From CAZYFS01 sp964647465 (GTDB lineage: Bacteria > Patescibacteriota > Minisyncoccia > Minisyncoccales > UBA1441), in NCBI GenBank assembly GCA_964647465.1, contig CAZYFS010000010.1, forward strand, positions 1 through 13,361: a stretch of 13,361 bases of DNA, written 5' to 3'. Both the position numbers and the translations under genes were made by a program. This document shows, piece after piece, positions 1-7,229 of this stretch. Position 1 is the first letter of the stretch; the number at the start of each line of letters is the position of its first letter. The notes beneath the pieces are model-generated. The model did not search any database. It was given only the letters and a program-made list of their open reading frames with translations, and was not told the origin of the DNA.

Positions 1-2
1 TT

Positions 3-1706
3 ATGCATCTTAGTACAGAAAAATTAAGAGAAACTTTATTTCAAGAGGGGATAGTTGGTAAAGTTGAATATCGTAAGGCGGAAAATAAAGCCAAGCGAGG
101 AAGTCAAGACTTAATTGAAGTTTTGTTAAGCGAAGGAAACATTTCCGAGAAATATTTAACAGAAATTCTGGCACGGATTTTTGTTATCCCGGTTATTGAT
201 TTAACAAAAGCGAAAATAGAAACCGAAGCCTTGGGAACGATTAGCAAGGATTACGCTCAGAAAAATTCTCTTATTGTTTTCGATTTTAATTCAGAAAAAC
301 GGATTGCTAAAGTAGCGATGGAAGACCCCGGTGATTTAGCAGCAATTAATTTTTTAAAAACTAAACTTGATTGTCAAATTGAGCAGTACGTAACTTCTGC
401 CAAGGGGATAAAATATGTTCTTTCAAAGTATCAAAACAAACTTGGGGAAAAATTCCGCGAACTAATTGCAAAAAACGTGGAGAAAGCTCGTAATCTTTCG
501 GGAGAAATAGATCCGGTGAAAGTAGCCAAGGAAATTTCCGTAGTTTCTATTCTTGATGCCGTCGTTGAGCATGCTTTAACTTTGCGAGCTTCGGATATTC
601 ACATTGAGCCAAGACGTAATTTTTTAATAATTCGTTATCGCGTTGACGGAATTATGCAAGACATTATGCGCTTGCCGAAAGTCATCCATTCTTTTTTGGT
701 TGCGCGGGTAAAAGTTTTGACTAATCTTGCTATTGACGAACATCGTCGTCCTCAAGATGGACGCTTTTCCTTTCATTCTGGTTCTGGAACGACAGATATT
801 CGAGTATCTATCATCCCTCTCTTAGAAGGAGAAAAGGTAGCTATGCGGCTTCTTTCAACAAGCGCTAATCTTCTAACCCTAACTGATTTAGGATTGAATC
901 AAAAAGACAGAAAAAACATTCAGGACTATAGTAAAACTAGTTACGGAATGATCCTTGCTGTTGGTCCAACTGGTTGCGGGAAAACAACTACCTTGTATAC
1001 AATTCTTCGCCGCTTGAACAAACCAAATGTTAATATTATAACCATTGAAGATCCGATAGAATATTCTATTCCCGGAATCAATCAAATTCAGGTTAATAAA
1101 GAAACGGGGGTTTCTTTTGCCTCCGGTTTGCGTTCGATTGTTCGACAAGATCCAGATATAATCTTGGTGGGAGAAATTAGAGATGCTGAAACAGCAGAAA
1201 TTGCTGTCCATGCAGCAATGACTGGCCATCTAGTTCTATCGACTCTGCATACTACGGATGCGGCAGGTGCTATTCCTCGCTTAATTGATTTGGGAATAGA
1301 GCCATTTTTAATTGCTTCTACTCTTAATTTAATTGTTGCCGAACGATTAGTTCGAAGAATATGCTTGGATTGCATTGAGAGTTATTCGCTTTCTTTAGCT
1401 GATCAAGATTTAATTAAAGATCAATTAGAGGCGGACGGAGTTAAGGCAGAAATTCCCAAGAGATTGTATAAGGGGCAAGGTTGTAAGTTATGCAACTATA
1501 CTGGATACAAACAAAGAGTGGGAATATTTGAATGTTTGTCGATCAATAAAGGGCAAAAAGCTTTAGTTCTTAATCGAGCAGCTAGCTTTGCCATCAAGCA
1601 AGAAGCAGTCAAGCAGGGGATGACGACAATGTTTGAGGACGGCCTAGCAAAAATGAAAGCCGGAATTACTACCCTCGAAGAAGTTATGCGAACAATTAAA
1701 AAGTAA
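3..1706 (+). CDS. pilB: Type IV pilus assembly ATPase PilB
   Basis: Cytoplasmic hexameric ATPase that powers pilus (or type II secretion-like pseudopilus) extension, working with the PilC platform encoded next. The 567-residue protein has an N-terminal MshEN/GspE_N-like region (about 1-150) and a GspE/PilB ATPase core. Visible motifs are Walker A GPTGCGKTTT at 321-330 (Cys where Ser is usual), the Asp box ITIEDPIEY, Walker B DPDIILVGEIRD at 383-394, the His box MTGHLVLSTLHT, and a zinc tetracysteine C454/C457/C494/C497 typical of PilB/GspE and absent from PilT. The ATG two bases into the window gives MHLSTEKLRE, the usual N-terminus of CPR PilB proteins, so the gene is probably complete. It is the first visible gene of a tight operon; its promoter lies outside the window. 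Confidence 0.96.
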   Translation: MHLSTEKLRETLFQEGIVGKVEYRKAENKAKRGSQDLIEVLLSEGNISEKYLTEILARIFVIPVIDLTKAKIETEALGTISKDYAQKNSLIVFDFNSEKRIAKVAMEDPGDLAAINFLKTKLDCQIEQYVTSAKGIKYVLSKYQNKLGEKFRELIAKNVEKARNLSGEIDPVKVAKEISVVSILDAVVEHALTLRASDIHIEPRRNFLIIRYRVDGIMQDIMRLPKVIHSFLVARVKVLTNLAIDEHRRPQDGRFSFHSGSGTTDIRVSIIPLLEGEKVAMRLLSTSANLLTLTDLGLNQKDRKNIQDYSKTSYGMILAVGPTGCGKTTTLYTILRRLNKPNVNIITIEDPIEYSIPGINQIQVNKETGVSFASGLRSIVRQDPDIILVGEIRDAETAEIAVHAAMTGHLVLSTLHTTDAAGAIPRLIDLGIEPFLIASTLNLIVAERLVRRICLDCIESYSLSLADQDLIKDQLEADGVKAEIPKRLYKGQGCKLCNYTGYKQRVGIFECLSINKGQKALVLNRAASFAIKQEAVKQGMTTMFEDGLAKMKAGITTLEEVMRTIKK

Positions 1707-1709
1707 TCT

Positions 1710-2924
1710 ATGCCAATTTTTGTTTACAAGGCTGTTGACGCCCGGAAGAGGATGAAAACTGGGGAAATTATCGCTACTCAGCAAAAAGACGTAATGAATA
1801 CTCTTTTGGAAAGAGATTTAACGCCTATAGAAATTTACTTAAAAAAAGGAACCGAGAAAAAGAAGTTTTTTTCAATTAACTTATCTTCTAAAATAACTAA
1901 ATTAGACAAAAGTCGGATTTGTCGCTACCTACTTCTGTTTGTCAACTCTGGCACGAGTTTGAATCGAGCTTTGGGCATTATGGGACGCGATGAGAAAAAT
2001 TCTCGGCTTAAAAATTTATTCGGGGAAGTAAAAGCTAAACTAGAAAGGGGAGAAAGTTTTCATCAGGCTCTGACTGGTTATCGAAAAGTTTTTTCACCAG
2101 TCTTTATAAGTTTAATCGAGAGCGGAGAAACTTCCGGGAATTTAGGGCCAATTTTAAAAAGACTAGCAGACGATTTCCAAAATGATTATCGCTTAAAAAA
2201 GAAGGTTATAGCTGCCTCTACCTATCCGTTGATCCTTTTAGTGGGGGCGGTCGTTATCGTAATAGGATTAATGGTTTTTATTATGCCCAAACTGTTGAAT
2301 AATTTTGCTCAGTTCAATGTTGATCTTCCTATTTATACGCGCATATTAATGGATGTTTCCAATTTTTCAAGACGTTACTTTTTCCTAATTTTATCAAGCC
2401 TAAGTGTCTTAACATTTTTTTCGTTTCTTTTTGGGCGAACAAAAAAGGGAAAAATCTTTTTCGGAAAAATTTTAAAGCGTATTCCAGTTTTTGGAAAACT
2501 TTATCATCAATTGATATTAACGCGGTTCTGTCAAATATTAGCAATGCTTTTAGGGTCAGGGCTTCCTTTAGTTAAGAGCTTAAAGATGACTTCGGGAGTA
2601 ATAGGAAGCGCAGTTTATCAGAAAGATCTTTCTGATGTCCAGAAAATGACCGCTCAGGGCATTCCTCTATCAACTGCTTTGCAAAAATATCCTAATAACT
2701 TTCCTTATCTATTGATTGGGGCAATATCAATAGGAGAAGAAACTGGAAATCTTCAAAAGATGCTCGAGACAATTGGGGCTTCTTATCAAGAAAATGTTAA
2801 TTTTTCCTTGGATTCTCTTGCTTCAACACTAGAACCGATTTTATTAATTGTGATGGGATCAATCATTGCTTTTATTGCCCTAGCGATCCTTCTCCCAATC
2901 TATCAGACCTTGGGTTCTGTTTAA
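1710..2924 (+). CDS. pilC: Type IV pilus inner-membrane platform protein PilC
   Basis: Polytopic platform protein (GspF/PilC family) that couples PilB to pilin insertion. The 404 residues hold two T2SF repeats, about 69-191 and 272-394. Each carries the family signature: GESFHQAL with LIESGETSGNL (114-144), and GIPLSTAL with IGEETGNL (317-348). Hydrophobic segments lie near 168-192, 222-241 and 376-398, the expected three-helix topology. The length is normal for the family. The start is three bases after the pilB stop, with no Shine-Dalgarno sequence between them, so translational coupling is likely. The next gene begins one base after its stop. Confidence 0.96.
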   Translation: MPIFVYKAVDARKRMKTGEIIATQQKDVMNTLLERDLTPIEIYLKKGTEKKKFFSINLSSKITKLDKSRICRYLLLFVNSGTSLNRALGIMGRDEKNSRLKNLFGEVKAKLERGESFHQALTGYRKVFSPVFISLIESGETSGNLGPILKRLADDFQNDYRLKKKVIAASTYPLILLVGAVVIVIGLMVFIMPKLLNNFAQFNVDLPIYTRILMDVSNFSRRYFFLILSSLSVLTFFSFLFGRTKKGKIFFGKILKRIPVFGKLYHQLILTRFCQILAMLLGSGLPLVKSLKMTSGVIGSAVYQKDLSDVQKMTAQGIPLSTALQKYPNNFPYLLIGAISIGEETGNLQKMLETIGASYQENVNFSLDSLASTLEPILLIVMGSIIAFIALAILLPIYQTLGSV

Positions 2925-2925
2925 A

Positions 2926-3450
2926 ATGTCAAAACAAAAATCTAATTTTTGGCGATTAGGATATTCCTCCCAATCTTTTCTAGAGAGGGAAGAGGGAATA
3001 AGTTTAATAGAAGTAATAATTAGCGTTGTAGTAATAGCGATTTTGGCCGTGGGTGTCATGCATTACTTGCTTCCTTATCGTCAAGAAATTGCCCTTGACG
3101 AGCAGGCCGGCGAGATCAGCAATTATTTGGAATTAGCTCGAGTTAAATCAATTGGAATGACCAACAACAAGGCTTGGGGCGTCCACTTAGAAAATCCAGA
3201 TAGTGGCAGTGATTATTTTGAATTTTACTCTACCGTTAGTGACTATGCAGAAAAAAACGTTGCCGTGGTAATTTATTTGTCTTGGGGAACGGAATTTAGT
3301 TCTCCTGTTACTGGCAGTAGTTCAACCATCCAGTTTACGAAAGATACTGGCGAGGCGACGATTAGTAGCGTTGCAATTATTGCCGGAAATGGGAACAGTC
3401 GAACTATCAACGCGAATAGCGAAGGGGTAATTTCGGTAAGCGAAAATTAA
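2926..3450 (+). CDS. Type IV pilin-like pseudopilin (GspH/FimT-like)
   Basis: Minor pilin or pseudopilin, expected to be processed by a prepilin peptidase and inserted in the inner membrane. A 24-residue basic leader ends in EEG, followed by ISLIEV: cleavage would fall after G24, with the conserved Glu at +5 (E29). The hydrophobic helix spans about 25-50. The following segment (DEQAGEISNYLELARVKSI) resembles the GspH/FimT helix, with a beta-rich, Ser/Thr/Gly-rich C-terminal half. It starts one base after the pilC stop. Subunit identity (FimT/GspH versus another minor pilin) is inferred from the helix pattern only. No prepilin peptidase gene is in the window. Confidence 0.85.
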   Translation: MSKQKSNFWRLGYSSQSFLEREEGISLIEVIISVVVIAILAVGVMHYLLPYRQEIALDEQAGEISNYLELARVKSIGMTNNKAWGVHLENPDSGSDYFEFYSTVSDYAEKNVAVVIYLSWGTEFSSPVTGSSSTIQFTKDTGEATISSVAIIAGNGNSRTINANSEGVISVSEN

Positions 3451-3457
3451 TATTATA

Positions 3458-4063
3458 ATGTCATCACGACTAACTAATCAAAAAGGGCAGATATTAGTTG
3501 AGTCATTAATCGCTATCGCTGTGGCGGCTATTATTCTTAGTTTAAGCGCTTATTTTATTCAAAGTGGTTCACAGGGGGAAAGACGAAGTCAGGATAAATT
3601 TATCGCTTCTCAACTTGCTCAAGAAACTTTTGAGGCAACCAAAGTAATTTCCGAAGCTGATTGGAATGACATTTGGTATGATTCCGATTACAGCATTGGT
3701 TCTTCGCTAGCTTATTATTTAAAGAATAATGCCGGTGACTGGATTCTAACAACAAATATTGACGATCAAGCAATTGTTATCGACGGAAAAAGTTATCAAC
3801 GTTCTTTAGTTTTTTACAATGTTTCTCGCGATACTTCTACGAAAAATATTGAGCTAACTTATGTCCAAAGTCGCAATGATGCCTCAACACGAAAAGTGAT
3901 TGTTTCAATTACCGGAGAACAGATGGCTAATACTAATTGGACTTTCTATTTAACGCGTTGGAAAAATAACACCCAGACAGAAGATGAATGGGAAAATTAC
4001 GCTGGTGATGAATCTGGCTTTATAATCGATAATCTATCCGGGAATTTAGAGTTAAAGCCTTAG
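3458..4063 (+). CDS. Type IV pilin-like minor pseudopilin (PilV/GspI-like position)
   Basis: Second minor pilin of the operon. A short leader (MSSRLTNQKG) is followed by QILVESLIAIAVAAIILSLS, giving a prepilin cleavage site after G10 and Glu at +5 (E15). The N-terminal helix continues to about residue 60 (FIASQLAQETFEATKVI), a stretch typical of PilV/GspI-type subunits. The remaining 140 residues are beta-rich, with Trp at the start of strands. It starts 7 bases after the previous stop with no ribosome binding site. It is the last gene before the terminator at 4090. The exact subunit class is uncertain. Confidence 0.83.
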   Translation: MSSRLTNQKGQILVESLIAIAVAAIILSLSAYFIQSGSQGERRSQDKFIASQLAQETFEATKVISEADWNDIWYDSDYSIGSSLAYYLKNNAGDWILTTNIDDQAIVIDGKSYQRSLVFYNVSRDTSTKNIELTYVQSRNDASTRKVIVSITGEQMANTNWTFYLTRWKNNTQTEDEWENYAGDESGFIIDNLSGNLELKP

Positions 4064-4076
4064 ATAGGTCATTAAA

Positions 4077-4286
4077 GGGGAATCCCAAGGCCTTCCTGGT
4101 CAAGTTAAGCTTGATTGGGAAGGCATTATTTNNNNNNNNNNNNNNNNNNNNNNNNNNNNNNNNNNNNNNNNNNNNNNNNNNNNNNNNNNNNNNNNNNNNN
4201 NNNNNNNNNNNNNNNNNNNNNNNNNNNNNNNGGGGAATCCCAAGGCCTTCCTGGTCAAGTTAAGCTTGATTGGGAAGGCATTATTT
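4077..4286. repeat. 55-bp exact direct repeat flanking an assembly gap
   Basis: Bases 4077-4131 and 4232-4286 are identical over 55 bp and directly abut the two edges of a 100-N run (4132-4231). Identical contig ends of k-mer length next to a fixed-size gap are typical of a scaffolder that failed to merge overlapping contigs. The genome therefore probably has a single copy here and no missing DNA, although a true repeat cannot be excluded. The remaining sequence, 4287-4373, shows no gene. Confidence 0.75.
4090..4131 (+). terminator. Rho-independent terminator of the pilus operon
   Basis: Arms 4090-4104 and 4110-4124 form a 15-pair RNA stem (three G-U wobbles near the middle) with loop UUAAG, followed by AUUAUUU. 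It lies 27 bases after the last pseudopilin stop. The same hairpin appears again after the adjacent gap at 4245-4279, because the flanks of the gap are duplicated. Confidence 0.8.
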
Positions 4287-4373
4287 TAATTCTAACAATT
4301 TTACGTTCAATTATTTTTCCGAAACGAAAGCAACGTAACGAAAGGTTTAATTAAAAGAGGGAGAGTTAGATAC

Positions 4374-4407
4374 AATTCTTTCTCGAAGTAGAGTCCGAGA
4401 AAGAATT
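4374..4407. terminator. Perfect hairpin between convergent pilus operon and tdk
   Basis: Arms AATTCTTTCTCG (4374-4385) and CGAGAAAGAATT (4396-4407) are perfectly complementary over 12 bp with a 10-base loop. It lies 18 bases beyond the tdk stop and downstream of the pilus operon, so it could act on either strand. There is no clean U-tract directly after either arm (TGCTTTATT on plus, GTATCTAAC on minus), so termination is plausible rather than certain. Confidence 0.5.
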
Positions 4408-4425
4408 TGCTTTATTAAAAAGAAT

Positions 4426-5028
4426 TTATTCAATTCTTTGCTTGGGTTTTTCCCAACAAGTTCGACAGCGAGCTTCGTAATCTCCTATTCCCCCAACTTC
4501 AATTTTTGGTCCAGCGTGAACAGCCTTTCCTTTGGCTACTCGTTGAGACCTAGTAGCTTCTCGTCCACACTTCATGCAGATAGCAGTTAATACATCAACT
4601 TCGTCAGCTAAAGAGATAATCTCGGTCATGGGATGGAAAGGTTTTCCATCAAAACCTAAATTGAGGCCGGCGACAATAACTCTTTTCCCATAATCTTGGG
4701 CAAGGCTTTCGCATAGGGCAGGGAATTTTTCTTGAAAGAAGTTACATTCATCAAAAGCAATAACGCCTGCTTCTTCAAAATTACTTAAACCGACAATTTC
4801 GATTAACTCGGCTACTTCTTTTACTTCGGGCGGAAGAAGAAAACAAGCAATGCCCTGTTCATTGTGAGCTTTTACTTCTTTGGTCCCATAACGATTGTCG
4901 ATAGACGGCTTAAAGAGTAAAAATTTTTGTTGAGCAAGTTTCACTCGCTCAAGGCGTCGGATCAACTCTGTTGTTTTTCCGGCGAACATACATCCGGTGA
5001 TGACTTCTAATCTTCCAAGTAAAGGCAT
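4426..5028 (-). CDS. tdk: Thymidine kinase (type II, TK1-like)
   Basis: Phosphorylates thymidine with ATP to dTMP in the pyrimidine salvage pathway, fitting an organism that scavenges nucleosides. The 200-residue protein has the P-loop GCMFAGKTT (12-20), the Walker B/catalytic segment FDECNFF (D93, catalytic E94), and a zinc lasso with C151/C154 and C188/C191. The region VLTAICMKCG and the Y184 area match the thymidine-binding lasso. The length is normal for bacterial TK1-like enzymes. The ATG at 5028 gives MPLLGRLEVITG, the expected lead-in to the P-loop. No Shine-Dalgarno sequence precedes it. A diverged copy of its first seven codons and promoter lies at 7481-7566. Confidence 0.96.
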   Translation of the reverse strand: MPLLGRLEVITGCMFAGKTTELIRRLERVKLAQQKFLLFKPSIDNRYGTKEVKAHNEQGIACFLLPPEVKEVAELIEIVGLSNFEEAGVIAFDECNFFQEKFPALCESLAQDYGKRVIVAGLNLGFDGKPFHPMTEIISLADEVDVLTAICMKCGREATRSQRVAKGKAVHAGPKIEVGGIGDYEARCRTCWEKPKQRIE

Positions 5029-5063
5029 GATCTTAATCGTGTTGTTAAAAATATCTTGGACTC

Positions 5064-5092
5064 ATTTTATATCAGGAGGAAGGAGAAGTAAA
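5064..5092 (-). promoter_or_regulatory. Predicted tdk promoter
   Basis: On the minus strand, TTTACT (-35, 5087-5092), a 17-base spacer and TAAAAT (-10, 5064-5069) lie about 35 bases upstream of the tdk ATG. Both hexamers and their spacing are kept in the diverged copy at 7534-7562, supporting this choice over the overlapping TATAAA. Confidence 0.5.
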
Positions 5093-5108
5093 GAATGGGC
5101 CGTACGGT

Positions 5109-5173
5109 AGATCAACAAGAGAAGTGTATATCTTATTTCTGCAATGCACGTCAACGTCTAAATGCGTTGATCT
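5109..5173. repeat. Nested inverted repeats between tdk and fic
   Basis: AGATCAAC (5109-5116) is complementary to GTTGATCT (5166-5173). A compact hairpin, TCAACG (5151-5156) with CGTTGA (5165-5170) and an 8-base loop, competes for the same right arm. No gene was seen between 5029 and 5291. The function is unknown; a regulatory site for the divergent tdk and fic genes, or a fragment of a mobile element, is possible. Confidence 0.4.
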
Positions 5174-5220
5174 AAAAACTAATTTAATTCAGTAGCTAGG
5201 CCTACCAAATGAAGCAAAAG

Positions 5221-5289
5221 TGAAAATATAGATTTTCATATTATCAAAAAAGTGGTAAAATGGAAATATAGATTTTTATATTATCAAAA
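5221..5289 (+). promoter_or_regulatory. fic promoter with paired 29-bp direct repeats (candidate operators)
   Basis: Bases 5221-5249 and 5261-5289 are direct repeats matching at 27 of 29 positions, spaced exactly 40 bp (about four helical turns). Each contains an inverted repeat around ATAG (GAAAAT/ATTTTC in the first). A promoter fits between and over them: TTTTCA (5233-5238), 17-base spacer, TGGTAAAAT with an extended -10 (hexamer 5256-5261). The first repeat then covers the -35 and the second covers the start site and leader up to the fic ATG. That is the geometry of an autorepressed promoter; the Fic protein's own C-terminal winged helix is a candidate binder (inference). Confidence 0.55.
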
Positions 5290-5291
5290 TT

Positions 5292-6419
5292 ATGAAAAAA
5301 TTTAAGGCAGGAACATACAAAAAACAACTTGAATATCAGAGCTTTGTTCCTTCGTTAGTTAATAGGAGCTTTATCTGGGAAGATAAGAAAATCGATGTTT
5401 TAAACAGCGAAGCAATGCGTCTTTTGGGTGAATTAAATGCCTATGCCGTGCTTGTGCCGGATGTTAATTTTTTTATTCAAATGAATGTTGTTAGGGAGGC
5501 AATTGCTTCAAATATGATCGAGGGGACACAAACTGGCGTTGATGAGATCGTTTTATCACAGGAAGAAATAAATCCCGAGAGGCGAGATGATTGGAGCGAA
5601 GTGCAAAGCTATATAAAAGCAATAAATTTTTCAATTGATCGGTTGCATAAATTACCACTCTCGGTTCATCTTTTAAAAGAAACGCATAAAATTTTATTAT
5701 CTGGTGTTCGCGGAAAATACAAAACACCGGGAGTGCTCAGAAAAAGCCAAAATTGGATTGGCGGATCTTCTTTATCTGACGCCTTTTTTATTCCTCCAGC
5801 ATGGGAGGAAGTTCCTGATTTATTAAATGATTTGGAAAAGTTTTGGCACAATAAACAAATTTATCTTCCGATTTTAATCAAAACAGCAATTACACACTAT
5901 CAATTTGAAACAATTCATCCATTTTTAGACGGGAACGGACGATTAGGACGCTTGCTTGTTGTGCTACAACTTATTGATGCGCAGACATTAATCAAACCAA
6001 CTTTGTATTTATCTGCTTTTTTTGAAAAAAACAAAGCTTCTTATTACAATGCTCTAACAATGGCAAGAGAAACAAGTAACTTAGAACAATGGGTTAAATT
6101 TTTTCTGAATGGGATTATCCATACCGCTAAAGACGGGGTTGAGGTCTTTAAGCAAATTGTTTTATTGCGGCAAGAATATGATGTAAAAATAACAGCCTTG
6201 GGGATACGCACCAAAAACGCTCAGAAATTATTATTATCCATGTTTTCAAGTCCTATCGTTAGCACGAAAAGGGTGGAGAAAAATTTGGGCATTAGCTTTA
6301 GTAGCGCCAACAGATTACTTAAGTCTTTGGTTGATTTAAAAATTCTCAAAGAAATGACAGGATTTTCTCGCAATCGCTTGTTTGTCCTTAACGAATACCT
6401 GGAGTTGTTTAAAAAATAA
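5292..6419 (+). CDS. Fic-domain protein (class II AMPylase-like) with C-terminal winged helix
   Basis: Predicted AMP-transferase that adds AMP from ATP to a protein target, in the cytoplasm. The 375 residues contain an N-terminal Fic_N-like region, an inhibitory-helix motif SNMIEG (73-78, matching S/TxxxEG/N with E77), and the catalytic Fic loop HPFLDGNGRLGR (209-220) with H209 and both Arg. From about 305 to 370 there is a winged-helix domain (KRVEKNLGISFSSANRLLKSL). An inhibitory motif ahead of the Fic core marks class II, normally auto-inhibited, so no separate antitoxin is required. All catalytic residues are present. The target is unknown. It is monocistronic, and the phased repeats immediately upstream suggest self-regulation. 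Confidence 0.92.
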   Translation: MKKFKAGTYKKQLEYQSFVPSLVNRSFIWEDKKIDVLNSEAMRLLGELNAYAVLVPDVNFFIQMNVVREAIASNMIEGTQTGVDEIVLSQEEINPERRDDWSEVQSYIKAINFSIDRLHKLPLSVHLLKETHKILLSGVRGKYKTPGVLRKSQNWIGGSSLSDAFFIPPAWEEVPDLLNDLEKFWHNKQIYLPILIKTAITHYQFETIHPFLDGNGRLGRLLVVLQLIDAQTLIKPTLYLSAFFEKNKASYYNALTMARETSNLEQWVKFFLNGIIHTAKDGVEVFKQIVLLRQEYDVKITALGIRTKNAQKLLLSMFSSPIVSTKRVEKNLGISFSSANRLLKSLVDLKILKEMTGFSRNRLFVLNEYLELFKK

Positions 6420-6570
6420 TCAATAATTACTAATTTAATTTGGTTATTTAGCGAAGAAGGATGGGTATTTGGGGGGGGGTAAGAAAGAAAACTGGGCCTT
6501 AAAAAATAACAACGAACAACAAAAACATCTTAAATGTCCTTATTTTACGGGTAAAAACGAGAAGAAAAAA

Positions 6571-6631
6571 AACAGTGTTAAGTCTACCTGACACCAAGCT
6601 ATCAAATAGTGTCAGTTACACCTGACACCAA
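6571..6631. repeat. Paired palindromic repeats resembling REP/RAYT-associated ends
   Basis: ACCTGACACCAA occurs at 6586-6597 and 6620-6631, 34 bp apart. Each copy closes a small hairpin: GTGTTA/TGACAC (6575-6580 with 6589-6594, one wobble) and GTGTCAG/CTGACAC (6609-6615 with 6622-6628, 6-base loop). On the minus strand this reads as two GGTGTCAGGT modules. Such GTGTCAG palindromes resemble the non-coding ends around REP-associated tyrosine transposases, but no transposase gene is in the window, so a solo remnant is the most that can be claimed. Confidence 0.4.
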
Positions 6632-6648
6632 ACAATACAACACGAAAC

Positions 6649-6677
6649 AAAAGAGGTGAAGCAAAACATCTCTTTTT
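6649..6677 (+). terminator. Terminator-like hairpin upstream of hicB
   Basis: AAAAGAGGTG (6649-6658) pairs with CATCTCTTTT (6667-6676) through ten pairs including one G-U, with an 8-base loop, and runs into TTTTTGTTT. It ends just before the hicB -35 element, as expected if it insulates hicB from upstream transcription. The right arm could alternatively pair with AAAGAG at 6694-6699. The second copy of this region (7351-7370) lacks the left arm. Confidence 0.4.
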
Positions 6678-6679
6678 GT

Positions 6680-6707
6680 TTGACAATATTTCGAAAGAGA
6701 ATAAGAT
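6680..6707 (+). promoter_or_regulatory. Predicted hicBA promoter, near-leaderless
   Basis: A consensus TTGACA (6680-6685), a 16-base spacer and TAAGAT (6702-6707) place the start site within a few bases of the hicB ATG at 6716, so the mRNA would be leaderless or nearly so. The same sequence, with TTGATA, is repeated at 7371-7398 in front of a different hicB start. Confidence 0.55.
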
Positions 6708-6715
6708 GAAGACGT

Positions 6716-6943
6716 ATGAAAAAGATTATTCAGGTTCATATTTATAAGGGAGAAAAATATTATGTGGCGGAATGCCTTGACTTGCCAGTAGTAACTCAAG
6801 GAAAGACTCTTGATGAACTAACTACTAATCTTGAAGAAGCTATTGCTCTTCAGTTGGAGGGGGAAGACTTGGCTGATTTTGGCTTAGATTCTCAACCTTC
6901 TATTCTTGCTAACATAGAACTCAGTCCCCGGGCTTACGCTTAA
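6716..6943 (+). CDS. hicB: HicB-family antitoxin, short form
   Basis: Predicted antitoxin that neutralises the HicA toxin encoded directly downstream. The 75 residues show the partial RNase H-like HicB fold: a strand pair (KKIIQVHIYKGEKYYVAECLDLPVVTQG) followed by the helix TLDELTTNLEEAIALQLEG, matching the HicB_lk/UPF0150 pattern. It stops at about residue 75, without the C-terminal helix-turn-helix or ribbon-helix-helix of longer HicB proteins, so DNA binding by this subunit is not evident. The gap to hicA is three bases. Order is antitoxin first, the reverse of E. coli hicAB. Confidence 0.82.
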   Translation: MKKIIQVHIYKGEKYYVAECLDLPVVTQGKTLDELTTNLEEAIALQLEGEDLADFGLDSQPSILANIELSPRAYA

Positions 6944-6946
6944 ATT

Positions 6947-7195
6947 ATGCCTGAATTAAGAATTCTTTCGGGAAAGGAAATAATTAAAATATTTTTATCT
7001 TTTGATTTTAGAGTGGCTGCCCAAAAAGGTAGCCATGTTAAGTTAACACGAATCCAAAAGGATAGAACAAAACAAACATTAACTATCCCTAATCATTCTG
7101 AAATAGATAGAGGAACTCTGAGAGCAATCTACCGTCAGGCCTTAAGATATGTCTCGGAAGAAAAATTAAAATCCCGTTTTTACAACACGCAATGA
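6947..7195 (+). CDS. hicA: HicA-family mRNA interferase toxin
   Basis: Predicted toxin with a double-stranded RNA-binding-like fold that cleaves or blocks mRNA when not bound by HicB. The 82 residues carry the family's key segment QKGSHVKL with catalytic H30, and the C-terminal pattern TLTIPNHSEIDRGTLRAIYRQA typical of YcfA/HicA proteins. All recognisable catalytic features are intact, so the toxin is probably functional. It is co-transcribed with hicB and followed by a terminator-like hairpin at 7201. Confidence 0.88.
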   Translation: MPELRILSGKEIIKIFLSFDFRVAAQKGSHVKLTRIQKDRTKQTLTIPNHSEIDRGTLRAIYRQALRYVSEEKLKSRFYNTQ

Positions 7196-7200
7196 TAATG

Positions 7201-7229
7201 CTAGGGAATCTATCCCTGGTTAGATTTTA
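7201..7229 (+). terminator. Terminator-like hairpin after hicA
   Basis: CTAGGGA (7201-7207) pairs with TCCCTGG (7213-7219) over seven pairs (one G-U) with loop ATCTA, followed by TTAGATTTT. It lies five bases beyond the hicA stop. Confidence 0.5.

Larger units (their letters stand above)
6420..6715. other. Intergenic region between fic and hicB
   Basis: No gene seen. It holds a run of nine G at 6471-6479, a repeat pair with hairpins (6571-6631), a terminator-like hairpin (6649-6677) and the hicB promoter (6680-6707), the last three listed separately. Confidence 0.6.

Noticed and set aside
888..1375. Two minus-strand open frames (888-1229 and 1088-1375)
   Set aside because: They lie inside pilB, whose ATPase motifs are unambiguous, and show no protein family features.
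2329..2544. Minus-strand frame within pilC
   Set aside because: Antisense shadow of a clear PilC transmembrane region.
4115..4354. 79-codon plus-strand frame across the first gap
   Set aside because: Exists only because N bases are translated through; the flanks are terminator sequence.
5491..5851. Two minus-strand frames within fic
   Set aside because: Antisense to the conserved Fic core; no recognisable features.
6602..6799. 65-codon minus-strand frame over the hicB promoter
   Set aside because: Overlaps the hairpins, promoter and start of hicB; composition is not protein-like.
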